DNA from: Sternotherus odoratus
Lineage: Eukaryota; Chordata; Testudines; Kinosternidae
Reading direction: 5' to 3'
DNA: 64,000 bases
NCBI GenBank assembly: GCA_032164245.1
Contig: JAVMKO010000001.1
Location: forward strand, 62,726,892 to 62,790,891
Below the pieces are notes generated by a model. That model was given only the letters and a program-made list of their open reading frames with translations, did no database searches and had not been told where the DNA came from. This document shows positions 1 to 12,045 of this stretch, piece by piece; position 1 is the first letter of the stretch, and the number at the start of each line of letters is the position of its first letter. The translations under genes and the position numbers were made by a program.

Positions 1-194
1 ATTTTATATAGTTCAGTATTTGTATAAATATGCTACATATTCTGTCAACAGATGGACTCTGAGACTTATGCTTCTAAATGTCTTTTGAAAGTGGAATTTA
101 AGCTCTTAAGTGACTATGATGCTTTTTAATTTTTTAGCCATGGGACCTAAAAAGTGTTATACTTTTATCTATGCAACCATGGTCCCTTTTAAAT

Positions 195-325
195 TGTTGC
201 TGGAGCCCCAGGCAGCATAAGTCAGGCAGTGCACATGGGCTGGCTAGGGGAGGCTGATCCCCCAGCCCCGCCCTTTCTCCCAAGGCCCTGCCCCTTCCGG
301 GGGTCTGGAGCTGGGCCCCCGTACT
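195..325. repeat. GC-rich interspersed-repeat fragment
   Basis: A GC-rich, pyrimidine-biased block (runs such as cagccccgccctttctccc) stands out sharply from the AT-rich flanks. Blocks like this occur inside non-autonomous hAT-type elements of reptiles. I see no terminal inverted repeats or target duplication here, so the family is uncertain. It has no coding potential. Confidence 0.4.
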
Positions 326-1571
326 AGAAAGTGTTTAATATTACTTTCACCCTGCTTACACATTATCATTTACAGCCATCACACAGCTGTAGACTATATT
401 CTTAGCATAGAGTAGTCCTCATTTGGCCAAGATCCCTGTATACATATAGCTTTCTAGATCTTGTCCAGGAATGGATGCCCAAAAACCCCTTAATTATTTT
501 GGTTCTGTTGTTCTCTGAATTTTCATCCTCCATACTGTTGAGGATATTTACAAATGACAGTTACCTCTTCGCCCATTAAGAGCTAAAGAATATTCAGTGA
601 TCAAGTTTCCTTTTTATCTGAAATACTAGACAGCACCCAGTTGCTTTGACTTACCTGAATTGAAAGGTGACAGAAAGATTTTCTTCTTGGAATTTACATA
701 GTAAGACTTCTACAGAGAATGTCTGACTGTAACAGTGGATTTCATCTTGGTCTTTGCAATCAAATTATTTTTGTCATATTTGGTTGTTGAGTGGTAACTT
801 AATAACAGAGCTAAAACTTCACAACAAGCTGCTCGTGAATTCATGCTTCAGAAAAACATGCGTAAATGGTGAAATTCTTTTAAAGTGTATCATTTAAGTC
901 TGGGATGTCACTTGAGTTATGTAAATGTAAATATCTGCAGAGTATGAAAGCACAAATTGAAAGCCAAAAAAATACATGTTTTTGTTTTACCCAGTTATGT
1001 AATAGCATGTGATGCCTATGACCTCTGCTCTTGCATTTGCCTCCTAGATGTACAGGAACCAAAAGAATAATGTCATCTAAAATTACTGTTTGTAGCAGAA
1101 ATGTTGCATGGTCAGTCATAGTCTAGGACCCCTGAAGGTAGAATCTGCCGCATAACTAATATAATTTGACAAGCACAACTGCACTCTTAAAGTTGATACA
1201 GAAGTTGCTGGGCTATGAAGCCAATTAAGGAAATAAACAGGATTAAAACTATATGGAAATTACTCAGCTGTTTGCACTACTTTTATATTATAATATGAAA
1301 AGACTAATAAAGAAAAATTGCTAATGACATGAAACATAGGAAACTGCAATTATTCTGAAGACTGAATAAACATTCTGCAGGAGGTTATATTCGTCTATTT
1401 ACTCTGTTGAATATTTCCCCTCTCCCAGTAGCTCACTTGAGATATAATAGACACAATGTGACCGAAAAAATTGTCAAATCAGCATATCAGATTTTTATAC
1501 GTTTGCATATCTTTGAAAAGCTGACAGATTTTTTAAAAAAAGTTCTAAGTTCATATGTAGTTGAGAACCAT

Positions 1572-2030
1572 TCAGAATCATAAAAGATATAGAAATGTGG
1601 GGGTGAAAGGGACATCAAGCAGTCAAGTTCACCCTGCCCCCATGCCAAGTCAAGATTAAGTATACCTAGACCATCCCTAGCAGGTGTTTCTCTAACCTGC
1701 TCTTAAAAACCTCCAGTGATGAAGATTCTACAGCCTCCCTAGGTAACTTGTTCCAGTGCTTTACAGTCTTTGTAGTTTGGAAGTTTTTTCCTAATAGCCA
1801 ACCTAAATTTCCTTGGCTGTGAACTAAGCCAATTACTTTTTGTCCTTCCCTCAGTGAAAATGATCATTTTATAACAGCCCTTAACATATTTGAAGACTGT
1901 AATCATGTCTCCAAAGTGCTAGCAACCCCTCCTAGCTTGAATGGTATTTGCAGATTGAATAAGCATACTCTCCACTCCATCATCTAAATCATTAATATAA
2001 ACATTGAATAGTACTGGACCCAGGACATAC
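1572..2030 (-). mobile_element. CR1 LINE, 3' fragment
   Basis: Read on the minus strand this is the 3' part of a CR1 non-LTR retrotransposon. The plus strand opens with a degraded agaatcataaaag motif, the complement of the CR1 3' end. It then runs through the familiar antisense CR1 landmarks: cctgctcttaaaaacctcca, a cctccctaggtaacttgttcc block, and a 'gtactggacccagga' block at the far end. CR1 copies are normally 5'-truncated and end in short ATTCTATGATT-like repeats without a clean target duplication, which fits. Frames are broken, so this is a dead copy. Confidence 0.85.
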
Positions 2031-2084
2031 AAGAATACCTAAATGTTTTACAAAATAAAATGCAAAATATGAAGCTGTTTGCTC

Positions 2085-2585
2085 ATTACAGGGCAATGTG
2101 TTAACTCTCAGTTCAGCAGACAGCTGCTAGAGTAGATTTAGAATTCCTCCAGTACAGGAAACAGGAGTGCAACCTGAGATCAGAGGGGACCAATCTCAGC
2201 AGAAAGCCAAAAGACGCATGCAAGAAGGAACAGAAGTCGGGAGGTATTTGCCTAGGATCTGGCTGAGAAGAAGGAAGGCAGCATGAGAGCTGGGATAACT
2301 TCAGGAGAAAGTCACAGAGCAGTGATCAGCAGGCAGGAGGAGAGTGTGAAGAAGTTTCACCAAGAATTTATTACCTCTAAATCTCTCTTGTAGATTGCCT
2401 CTAATGGCTGGGCTAGGAACTGCTTTGTGTGCTTACCATAACCATTAAAGGAAATTCACCTGGTGTATTTTACCTTTTAGTTTCTAGATTCTAGTGCTGG
2501 GAGCACCTGTAGCACTTCCCTTCAAGCGTGTAGTATACGTTGGATGCTCCCAGCCTAGAGCTTGGCAAGTAGTGGATTTTTTGTT
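2085..2585. other. Unassigned non-coding stretch
   Basis: A purine-rich middle (about 2200-2350) has many short stop-interrupted frames. I recognise no repeat family, exon or RNA here. A small inverted pair (gctgggagca near 2497 and tgctcccagc near 2545) is too short to interpret. Confidence 0.3.
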
Positions 2586-2589
2586 AAAT

Positions 2590-2960
2590 GACAACTTTGA
2601 AAAGCTGAAAAAATTGTTTTGAGTCAATGGAAACATTTGTTGTGACAAGATTGAAGCATTTAATTTCCATTATGATAATTTTTAAACATTTTTTAAAATG
2701 GCAAGTCATGGCAAGTCATTTCCATCTGAAAAATTAAAATGCTTTGTTCTAAAAATGCTGAAACAAAATGTGGGTTTTTTGGTGTTTTTTAGAAACGATC
2801 AATTTGGCAAAATTTACATGAATTCACAAAAATGTCACCACATAAGCATTTTTCATTTTGAAATGACTTTTTGTTTCAAAATGTTTTTTTAAAAAAACAT
2901 GTTTAAAAGGGTCAACATGGAAGTGAAATGTTTCAATCTTGTCAATTCTCAGGTCAACGG
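2590..2960. repeat. AT-rich interspersed repeat built from 'gaaatttt/aaaatgt' motifs
   Basis: The stretch is made of recurring words such as cattttgaaatgac, tttgtttcaaaatg and gaaatgtttcaa, with internal inverted complementarity (ttttttaaaaaaac near 2884-2900). This style is common in decayed reptilian miniature DNA elements. A 10-bp tandem (ggcaagtcat twice, 2700-2719) lies inside. The 64-aa frame at 2698-2892 is low-complexity and not a credible gene. Confidence 0.4.
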
Positions 2961-3120
2961 ATTACTACTTCACCAAATGAAAATTTCTCTTGATTCAAGA
3001 TTTGGTATTAAGTTACATTTTTAGACTGATATGGTATCAATTAATCCCTTAAATAGTGAAAATGTCAAACTGATCAATGTTGAGGTTCCTACCAAACATC
3101 AGCAGTTTAAGAGAACAGGC

Positions 3121-3800
3121 ATTAATACCATCATGTATTAACTGAGATCCATGGTATGCCCACACCTGGGATAGTGCATGCACTTTTGGTCACCCCAGCT
3201 TAAAAAGATTGGAAAAGGTACAGAGAAGGGCAACAAAAATTATTAGGGGTATAGAACAGCTACCATCTGAGGAGAGATTAAGACGACTGGGACTGCTCAT
3301 CTTGAAAAAGAGATGACTAAAAAGGGATATGATAGAGGTCTATAAAATCATGAATGGTGTAGAGAAAATGAATAGGGAAGTGTGATTTACTCCTTTACAT
3401 AACACCAGAACCAGGAGCCACTCGAAGAAATTAATAAACAGGTTTACACACACATAAGGAAGTACTTCTTCTCACAATGCACGGTCAGCCTGTGGAACTG
3501 GTGCCAGGGCATGTTATGAAGGCCAAACCTATAACAGGGCTCAAAAAAGCACTAGATAAGTTCATGGAGCACAGATTCATCAGTGGCTATTATGCAAGAA
3601 GGTCATGGATGTAACCCTATGCTCTGGATGTACCTAGCCTCTAATTGGCAAATGTGGAGCGTAGACAACAGAGCATGGATCACTCAATGATTGCCTGTTC
3701 TGTTCATTCCCTGAGAAGCATCTAGCATTGGTGAATGTTGGAAGACAGGATACTGGGCTAGATAGATTATTGGTCTGACCCAGTATGGCCATTCTTACGA
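3121..3800 (+). mobile_element. CR1 LINE, C-terminal ORF2 plus 3' UTR
   Basis: This is the sense-strand 3' part of a CR1 element. Around 3180-3320 it gives the CR1 ORF2 C-terminal signature in broken frames: a KDWKRY/EGQQ-like stretch, then LRRD and a D.L.SS.KR segment. The CR1 3' UTR follows, with gaactggtgccagggcatgt, the gtctgacccagtatggcc motif and a degraded attcttacgag end. Stops and small indels mark it as long dead. It has the opposite orientation to the CR1 at 1572-2030, so the two are separate insertions. Confidence 0.88.
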
Positions 3801-5010
3801 GATAGCTCAGGGATTTTTTGCTGGTGATAGAAATTTTATACAACTGAGATGTATTGTGAAAATCTCTAAAATCACATAACCCTTATTCATCCAGGTTTTG
3901 GTTTTGGACATGTAACTTTGCCTTATAAAACACATGGTACACACACACACAAAATTACCAATGTGAGATTTCCCCCCCCCCCGCCCCCCCATCAACGTTC
4001 AAGGGTGATTTTCAGCCAAAGTAAAGATTTAAGCAGCTTTGAATTTTCACTTTTCTTCTAAAAGGACAATGATCAGCTTTAACAAAAATGGTTGGTGTTC
4101 AGAATTCATTCTATCTGAACTGTTTGTTAGAGTGTAAATTCAGGTACAATTATCTTCTGAAATGTAAATTAGGAATAAGAAATTAACTAGAAATCTTGAA
4201 GGAAAATGTCGGGATTTTCTTCCATTATGAGAAACTTGAGCCATCTGATCCTTTGTCAGAATGCAGTGCGCTGAATATATTGCCAGACTCAGATTAAATG
4301 TATGCAAAATAGGTAAGTCATAGGTTTGCTGGCATTTAGAAATTCTGTTGGCAGTACAAGCCAATTTTCCACAGCTCTGACAGTGTAAAGCAGGAAGCAT
4401 GTTCAACAAGATGCTGCATATTAATTAAAAAGATACTAATGTTGGAGAGAATCTGGTTTGAAAGACATTACAATAGAAAAATAAAATTGTTAACTGACCC
4501 ATGTTAATGTTTTTCCCACCAGCACAAGGAAAAAAGAGGTAGAAATAAAATATATGCACAGAAAGGTAAAATATTTGAGTAGGGCCAGAATACTCATTAT
4601 GGGTTAGAACCAAAGCCTGCTTAAGTTAATGGAAAGTTTCCACTTATTTTAAGTGGAACATCTACCCATTAGACTGCATGGGCTTTGTTTCACCTAATTC
4701 AGGGTGGTTTGGTTTGTTCTTCAATGGGAATTTTACTTTAAAAATAATCTATATGCTCTATTCAGTCATTTAAAACAAAATAATTAAGTCTTCATTTTGG
4801 TACCTCTGCCACTACCAGTCCATATATTCCTAGTTTCCTGTCCGTTTGCTCCTGTTACTGTAGTGGCAGATGGAGACTCTCTAGCCTTCTAGAAGTACTT
4901 CAATGTACGCCCATTTTACAAACCGGTCAAAGGAACAGTATTTGAATGTAAAGTAGGTTTAATGGCACTGGTAGTTTCAAATCACATCTAAGGTTTGGAT
5001 TAGATTTTAT
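3801..5010. other. Unassigned AT-rich DNA with simple tracts
   Basis: The stretch contains a short (AC)n run at 3940-3951 and a nearly pure C tract, C11-G-C7, at 3972-3990. Otherwise it is unique-looking AT-rich sequence. The open frames (89, 62 and 62 codons) have no recognisable domains and are what chance predicts. Confidence 0.4.
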
Positions 5011-5014
5011 AATC

Positions 5015-5235
5015 TTTATGGGAGACCTCCTGGGAATTCTAGGTGTGGTAGGCTTCACACCTGGCAGTAGGTATAAAATGCCTCCAGCGACAGATGGCAC
5101 GACGCGTCGGTTGGAGTATCCCCCGGTTCTATCACTGGTTCTAAGCGGACCCTGCCATAGTGCGGGAATAACGCTAAGAAAAACAACATATCTTGCAAGA
5201 TATTGTAGAGAGATATTGGCAGGAATCACCTGAGT
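5015..5235. other. CpG-bearing block of unknown origin
   Basis: This block contains several CpGs (gcacgacgcgtcggttgg near 5096-5113, aagcgg, tgcgggaataacgc) in an otherwise CpG-poor region. Both strands are open for about 70-100 codons, but neither translation resembles a known protein. It may be a younger or less methylation-decayed repeat fragment such as an LTR piece. I cannot name it. Confidence 0.3.
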
Positions 5236-6307
5236 TCATTTGCTCTTCTGAGATTTCAGTTACATGAAAACTGGAAAATATGCCACCTCTAATTTTGGAT
5301 CCAATCCAGAAGCAACAAATAAAGACTTGCAACCAGAGTTTTGTAGTGATACAAGGCTAGCTCAATCTATTATATGCAATTTGCATGGAGAGTTTCCGGC
5401 AATGCTCCAAAAGTGACTTCCAAGAGCTACTCTTTTTTACATGAAAGAGATGATTCGGTCACTCTCTTTGCTCATTATGTTTTATTCCCTCAAGTACCTT
5501 TGCCACTGGTACTAAATTATGTAAACAATGTTATTTTATAATGTGGTCTTGAGTAACCTTCAACTTGATTTGACAGTGGCATTGAGTTTGATTTAAGCCA
5601 TGCTTTAAGATGTGAATGTAGGTACTTTTTCAGCTGAGTTACTCATATCCTATTTTTATACAGATGTTAAACATGCTTCAGACTATGAAGAAGTTACCTT
5701 TGTACGTTTGGGTTATTTACTGCCCTGCAGGATGCCCAGCATGTGGAAAGTGTGATTAAATGTGACACTGTGAGAGTTCATGAATCCACAAAGGAAAACA
5801 AAGAAACTGAGCATTTCTGTTATGTAAGATATACAAATAATTCATAAGATGATGTAGCTGTACTTTCAGATATGCAAACATTAATCAAAGATATGAAAGA
5901 TATAGACACTTGTATATAAACATACATTGAACATTCTATAGCAGAAGTATTCTATAATAAGAGGATACAAAAGAATTCTAACCTATCTACAAGCATAAAA
6001 TGTTGCCAGTAAACAGATTCAATGCAGGGTGAATGGAGAACTACAACAAAGTTTTCTGAAACAGAGTAATTTCTTCTTTAATTACTTGATGAATCAACAG
6101 CAAATTTTTGAATCAAGACCTGCAAATATGCGCAATAATTGTTTTCTCTGAAAATAAAATAGGTTTGGGTATCATTCAGTATGCTGTTGCCAAGGACGAC
6201 AACTAAGCAAAAGAGGGTGGAACTGGCAATATATACACAACTAACATCATGGAGAACCCCCACTGATTTTAGATGTGTAGAATTTGGGTTTGTTTTACTG
6301 GATTCAT
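5236..6307. other. Unassigned AT-rich DNA
   Basis: No repeat, RNA gene or plausible exon recognised. Confidence 0.4.
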
Positions 6308-6319
6308 TTAAAATGCTTT

Positions 6320-6446
6320 CAAGAATCAGAGAGGTTGCCATCTTAGTCTGGATCTGCAGAAGCGGCAAAGAGTCCTGTGGCACCTTAAAAACTATCAAAA
6401 GTATTGAAGCATAAGCTATTGTGGGCTAATACCTATTTGCCGCTTC
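6320..6446 (-). mobile_element. Short retroposon (Penelope/SINE-like), copy A, with fold-back 5' end
   Basis: This is an antisense copy of a short reptilian retroposon. Plus-strand landmarks are caagaatcagagagg at the left, then agtcctgtggcacctt and gaagcataagct. It is flanked by a perfect 12-bp target duplication, ttaaaatgcttt, at 6308-6319 and 6447-6458, so the ends are exact. The right end departs from other copies: tttgccgcttc (6436-6446) is the exact reverse complement of the internal gaagcggcaaa (6359-6369). This suggests that synthesis folded back on itself during insertion. The GAAA core seen in other copies is degraded here. Confidence 0.8.
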
Positions 6447-6458
6447 TTAAAATGCTTT

Positions 6459-7180
6459 GTAATTTCAACATTGGAGTGATTTGTTAGCTGTTGTTTTTGT
6501 TAAAAAATAATTTGGGCCCAAACCCTCAAAATTATGTTTTTTTAAAAGTCATGGAGAATAAAATCTTTAAAAATTGTTTGACATCCTTTTTGTATTTTCC
6601 AACAGATGCAAAAGACGAAACCATGTAAATACTCTCAAAACATCACTTTTGGCCTCATATCGGGAAACATAAATGTTCCCTTTGTTTATGCTTCATGTCC
6701 CTGAAGTGTCTCTTTAGCACTTCTCAAAATTCTTCAAAAACTCCTCTAAAGCAGAGATTATTAACCCAATTTACCAACATGCTTTCTGGCATTCAGAAAG
6801 ATCAGTGCATTGTTGACCTTTGAAACACCTGAATTCATTAGCAGTGTTTCAGGGTGTGTTTTTTATGGTCTTGGGGCTTTGTTTACTTTTACAATGACAT
6901 CAATTTCTGGTAATATTATTATAGTGACATACTTTAAAGATTAAAGGTTCCCGCTATGAAGTTTCTGACTGTAGTCCTTTGTGTCTAACAAGATGATATT
7001 CTAATTACTAATACAAGAATAACAATATGTGTGTTTGACCGTATAGTAAGATTTAGCAGTGTTGGACATGTATAATCAGACTTGTGTCTCCCACCCCCTC
7101 TCCCGATTTGTCTGGTCACCCCGTGCACACCTGACATCAGCCATATGGAACAAATGACTTTAATGGTGCATTTTATAATA
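6459..7180. other. Unassigned AT-rich DNA
   Basis: No repeat or gene recognised. Sequence between 6480 and 7180 is AT-rich with short frames only. Confidence 0.4.
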
Positions 7181-7230
7181 ACAACAGAAACTTAGGGAAA
7201 ATGTCTCTGAATGGTGACTGTCAGAGAGCA

Positions 7231-7860
7231 TTTTCTAGAATTTACTGACATTGATGATACTACAGGAGAGCTGGTATGACAAATGTGCTTCTTAAAAAGC
7301 TGGACGATAGGGGAATTGTGATAGTTGACATGATAGGTCAGGGCTACGATAATGGTGCCAACATCAAAGGAAAGAACAGAAGAGTGCAGACACGGATCTG
7401 AGAATTAAACCCTCAAGCTTTTTTTGTCCCGTGCAGCTCTCATTGGTTGAACTTGGTGGTCAGTGATGAAGCTTCAGATTCTAGTGAGGCTGCTGAATTT
7501 TTTAACGTAATTCAAAGCATCCATGTGTTTTTCTCTGCATTAACTCATCAGTGGCACATTTTGAAGGAACATCTGGAAACATCCTCTCTGACACTGAAAC
7601 CACTGAATGCCAGACAATGGGAAAGTGATTTAGGTGATGAACTAAAAGCCCTTTTCAAGGTACATTTCAGCAAGATCAACTCCAAAGGCTGTTTTGGAAT
7701 ATATGTGCACAAAAGAGATGACCACCCTCTTTCCAAACATTTTTGTTGCTTTCTGCATACTTCTAACACTTCCTGTAACAGTTGCCAGTGAAGAACACAA
7801 CTTCTCCAAACTGAGGTTAATAAAAACACATCTATACTCCACAATGACATTGTAGTACAA
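7231..7860 (+). pseudogene. hAT transposase remnant (ZMYM/TTF-domain-like type)
   Basis: Broken frames give segments typical of the hAT transposases related to ZMYM1-like proteins. EHFLEFTDIDDTTGE lies near 7231. After a frameshift come LLKKLDDRGIVIVDMIGQGY, NGANIKGKN and, past an in-frame stop, FFVPCSSHWLNLVVSDEA (to about 7465). WHILKEHL and LTLKPLNARQWES follow. The C-terminal dimerisation segment LTLPVTVASEEHNFSKLRLI is in a third frame near 7760-7830. The middle is much shorter than in full transposases, so a large internal deletion is likely. Host ZMYM genes also derive from such transposases, but the stops and frameshifts argue for a dead transposon. Confidence 0.85.
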
Positions 7861-9278
7861 ATATGAAAATGGTATTTATTGATTACTGGGTATTGTGTAA
7901 CATGTAGTGTATGCTTGTGGAAACTGTGGGGTTAATAGGTATAGAATATGTAATGCAAAGTGGAGTTTTGTTTTAAAATGGAGTCTGTCAGCTGGGTGGG
8001 CAGGTAGCCATAATCAGAGGCTGAGCTTGCACGTAGGCCTAGCAGCTCATGCCTTACTTTGCAACAATGTCTGTCATGCTTGTGTTACAGAAAGAGTGGG
8101 AACTAACGGCTGGTAGCCATAGTGATGTTTGAATCTGTGTACAAGCATGTATGTGGCATATGATTATTGGCTGTATGTAGCTGTGACTCTCTGTAATGTA
8201 ATTGGTTGCTTACATATTTGTATTCTGTATATATGTTTTGCCCACCCTGTGTCAGTGGGCTTTCAGGCTTTGGATTTCTATTCCCCTGATCCCCTATTTG
8301 TTCAGGATTACCTTGTGTCTTTTGCCTGTTCTTGGAAGGTAATTGGGAGAGGCCTCCAAGGCAAGAACAGATTTGTGCAACAACATAGGAGAGGCTAGTC
8401 AACCTTGCAACTATCTCAGTAGAGCATGAGCTGGCCCTGACTGTGAAACCTCAGGAGGCAGTTCAAATCTTTGCAACCAAGAAGGCACGGAAAGCACCAC
8501 TTTGATAATTCAAACAGATAAAAATGCCAGTGTTTACTATTCAGACAAAAAAAAGTTACATTTGCTGTTCAGGTGTTTAAAAGTTAAGTGTTACTTAACA
8601 TTTTTGAACAATGCATTTTAAGTTGTTAGTTCTTTATTGAGGTATGTAGCAGAGCAGCACCATGAGAGGAATAGAACAGGAAGAAGGCGGAATTGAGACC
8701 TTTCAACGTTTTGGCCCAAGCCAGGGGCATGAGGGTGTCATTTGAGCTCCCCGCCTCAGATACCAAAATGTTGTGGGTCGGCACTGGGAGAGAACTCAGG
8801 ACCTTCTGTTCAGAAGGCACAAGCACAAACTGCCAGGGTATATTTCACTTCAACCAATTGCAGTAAAAGTATTTGTTTAATTTACATCCTCTGTGGACCA
8901 GTTATTAAGGAACAATATATTCACAAACACTTAAACAAATCTGACTTTCTATTCGCTAGGGAGCTTTAGAACACATATTCGCTGTCCTTCTAGACATTAC
9001 AATGCATTTTATTACATTCTAACAAGACAGCAAAAATGTATTCCAAATATTGAAGTTATCTTTGGTACAGCAACCCCCCCAATATTATAAAACTATTTAT
9101 TTCCATCAGTAATCCAAAAATTCCCATCTGTAATCCAGTACAAACAAAATGGAAGATTTTCTTGTGTTTTTTTTAAACAAAAGTGTTTCAGGGATTAGAC
9201 ATTGTACTGTATGTAAATTTAAGCCAAACACATCTTTATGAGATCATGAGCTAAGCACTATAATTTCCAGCTAAACAC
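7861..9278. other. Unassigned DNA
   Basis: No recognised family. The overlapping 89- and 99-codon frames around 8100-8400 lie on opposite strands and have no domain signature. Confidence 0.35.
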
Positions 9279-9361
9279 CTCTTTTTATGTGTTTATAGCT
9301 CAGCTGTCAGAAGTAATGAGTTTTTACTTATGACAGCTGAACTATAAACTCATAAAAAGAG
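9279..9361. ncRNA. Long imperfect hairpin (candidate pre-miRNA or MITE)
   Basis: Two 38-bp arms (9279-9316 and 9324-9361) are complementary at 35 of 38 positions and separated by a 7-nt loop (tgagttt). The arms begin ctctttttatg and end cataaaaagag. Length, loop size and isolated mismatches suit a microRNA precursor, but a small palindromic transposon would look the same. No target duplication is evident. Expression cannot be judged from sequence, so ncRNA is only a candidate label. Confidence 0.35.
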
Positions 9362-10279
9362 ATGGTTATAATGAGTATGCTAATATGAGGAATATTAGCT
9401 AGAGAAAGCTTCACCAATATTAAAAATGGACATGTTTGTCCCACTTTCTGACAACTGACCCTTAATGGAAAATTACTAAAAGATTTATCCCAACTGCCAT
9501 CTTTATAATTTTTCCCATTTGCCTTGATTTTTAAATAATCTAACACTGTAGCAATACATCAGATGTTGGATATCCACTACTAATCACAAACAATACATTC
9601 TGATTCATAATGTCTTCTCAATAAGCACTTATTTCATTAAAACCAATGAAAAGTACACATTCGTATTAATGAGAGAGAAAAAGGAATGCAAAAAATGGGC
9701 AAGATATGACGGGCCTCATGCTTTTAACTTGTTTCTAAAATCGTTTTAAGTTCTGTGAGAATCACATATTACAAGTAGACTAAATCTACTACAAGAAAAC
9801 ATTTTCATATGATGGTTGCAGAGGTAGGGACACAAGGCACAAAAGCTTAAACAAATTACCTAAAACACAAGGCAGTAAAACACTATAAATTTAACGTTCC
9901 TTATTTGTCATCATTAATGTCAAGCTATAAAGTTTAAGCCTTCAAAGGATTTGACGGCCTCCATCCACAAGAAAGTAAATGTTAAAGGTTGTCAAAACAA
10001 CCTACACATTTAATTTCTTTTTGGATTATTATTACCTCGCAATTCCAATTGTAATAAACAAAAGCTATCCTTTACAATTCATTTAATTAAATGCAAATAA
10101 GGTTTCTTTTAAAAAATGTATATTCTGAAGATTGCACATTATCTTGTGTTACGTTTGTTCATGTTAACCAGGGTTGATTTTATTTTAGATAATTCTATGT
10201 AGAACATAACTATCTTTCATGTACGTAATGCAGGGTTGCTATAATAGCTATTAACAATAACATAAATTAGTCCTTAAGC
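9362..10279. other. Unassigned AT-rich DNA
   Basis: Very AT-rich. No repeat family or coding frame recognised. Confidence 0.4.
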
Positions 10280-10375
10280 ATTTACAAAGGAAGTATACTT
10301 ACTCAATTGTACAGATTGGAAGAATAAGGCACAGAGGTGTAAAAAATTAAATGAAATCACAGGTTAAATGTTCCT
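10280..10375 (+). mobile_element. MIR-type SINE fragment
   Basis: A degraded MIR core in sense: ttgtacagattggaagaa, then taaggcacagaggtgt, then a degraded aagtcacag segment. The order matches the MIR 'acagatgaggaaactgaggcacagagag...' core. It is short and old. Confidence 0.6.
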
Positions 10376-11812
10376 CATATCGATATTGAAATAAGATAAA
10401 ATATCAATCTGGTTAACATTTACAAATGTTATAAAGCAGAACGTTTTTTAAATCAAAATGCAGCGAATTTTGAAGTAAACATAACATTATAGACGTGGTA
10501 TGACATGACTTTGTAAGAATTGGTTTATGTATTTTACTGATTTATAATACTTCATAATTTTCCAGTAAGCTCAGTATACTACACTTTTTAGAAATATTAA
10601 TAACTGACATCACTGAGCCACGCTGTTGAGAAATGGGGTTAAATTGTTGGTGACTAGGATTGTGGAGACTTATACACTTTCGCTGTTGGTCATTCATTCA
10701 AGCAAGGAAGTAAAAGAACTATACAACAAAGGTAAATCTGAGTGACTATATCGAAACAATGCTCTGTTCATATAGGACACAAAACTACTTTTCAAAATCA
10801 TTTGGCAGATACTAGAAGACTGAAAAACTATTTATGTAGATACCTTCAAGTGACACCTTATTGCTAAGGATCATATCCTGCCACTAATCCTTGCTTGGGG
10901 CTCTCTCAATGAAAAGAATAGCACTTTTGCATTTAAATATAGCAGAATATATCTCCAACTGTGGAAAATTAAAAGGCAAATACACTACACGGAAAGGCGG
11001 GCAGATACAGTTTCAGACTAGAGATTATGTATGCTTTATTAAAGAAGACAATTCTAAGAGGGAATGTGGACAAATTAAAAGGGGATTAACTTCATTCTGA
11101 CTAGTGTGTTATTTGAGACATGAAATGATCATAGAACTGTATACACAGAACACAGATAAATAATAAAATGCTGAACTGGATTAACAAGAGGCAACAAAAA
11201 TTAACCAAACATGTTAATCAGAAAATAGAATTTTAAATTTATCAGCTACCACAGTCTTACAAAAAGAAAATGAAAGCAAGATCGAAATAAAGGATAAATA
11301 TAGATCTATATAGTGCAGCACTGGCAAGACCTTCACAGATTGCAGGGACACATATTGCCTTCAGTGCACATATGCAATTCTCATTACACATGCAGATTTA
11401 GGACAGTACACGGCCCTGAGGAATTAACTAAAATGTATCCTGAAATAATGGATGTGCAGGGAGAGACTGTAAGGCACAATGCATGGAACTAACACAAGGA
11501 ACCTAATTCTAGGGTAGGGCTAAGGAATGTACAACTCATCTAAGGCCCATTTAATTGATTACTCTGTTTCCCTATATCTATTTCTAGTTATTTAAAATAT
11601 AGGAAATTCTGAAACCTTGATTTACTTTTTATTTGATGATAAAAGATATGAACTGTCTGTACAAATGTTTATATCAATACTTATACGTAACTCAAACTGA
11701 TTTTACTGTATATAATTATTGCTATTGATTTAGTCTTTTGCGTTTTCTGTTAGTTATTCTATATTGTCGATCTAGTACCCACCAACTACTGAAGTAGTTT
11801 ATTTGAAAGAGG
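10376..11812. other. Unassigned AT-rich DNA
   Basis: No feature I can support. The 69-codon frame at 10891-11100 shows no domain. Confidence 0.4.
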
Positions 11813-11969
11813 AAGCCAATGGTTAAAATCACCACTTCCTGCAGCTCCCATTGGCCAGGAATGGCAAACCGTGGCCACTGGGAAATGTGGGTGGCTGTGC
11901 AAATGTAAACAAACAGTCTGGCAGCCCACCAGCAGATTACATTGATGGACAGCAGGTTGCCCACCACTG
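11813..11969. mobile_element. Non-autonomous hAT fragment
   Basis: This contains the blocks shared with the hAT elements at 20992-21267 and 42243-42566: gcagctcccattggcc, gaatggcaaaccg, gtaaacaaac and cagcccaccagcagatt. It ends in gcaggttgcccaccactg, the expected hAT-type terminus. The left end is lost, so no target duplication can be shown. Confidence 0.7.
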
Positions 11970-12045
11970 CTATATACCAAAAATTAAAGGTTGAGAAAGG
12001 GGAAAAAACACCTTTCACGTACATCAGAATCCATTAAAAAACAAA

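Noticed and set aside
7447..7791. 114-codon frame as a possible host ZMYM-like exon
   Set aside because: It continues directly from and into other hAT transposase segments in shifted frames with stops and a large internal deletion, so a decayed transposon is the better reading.
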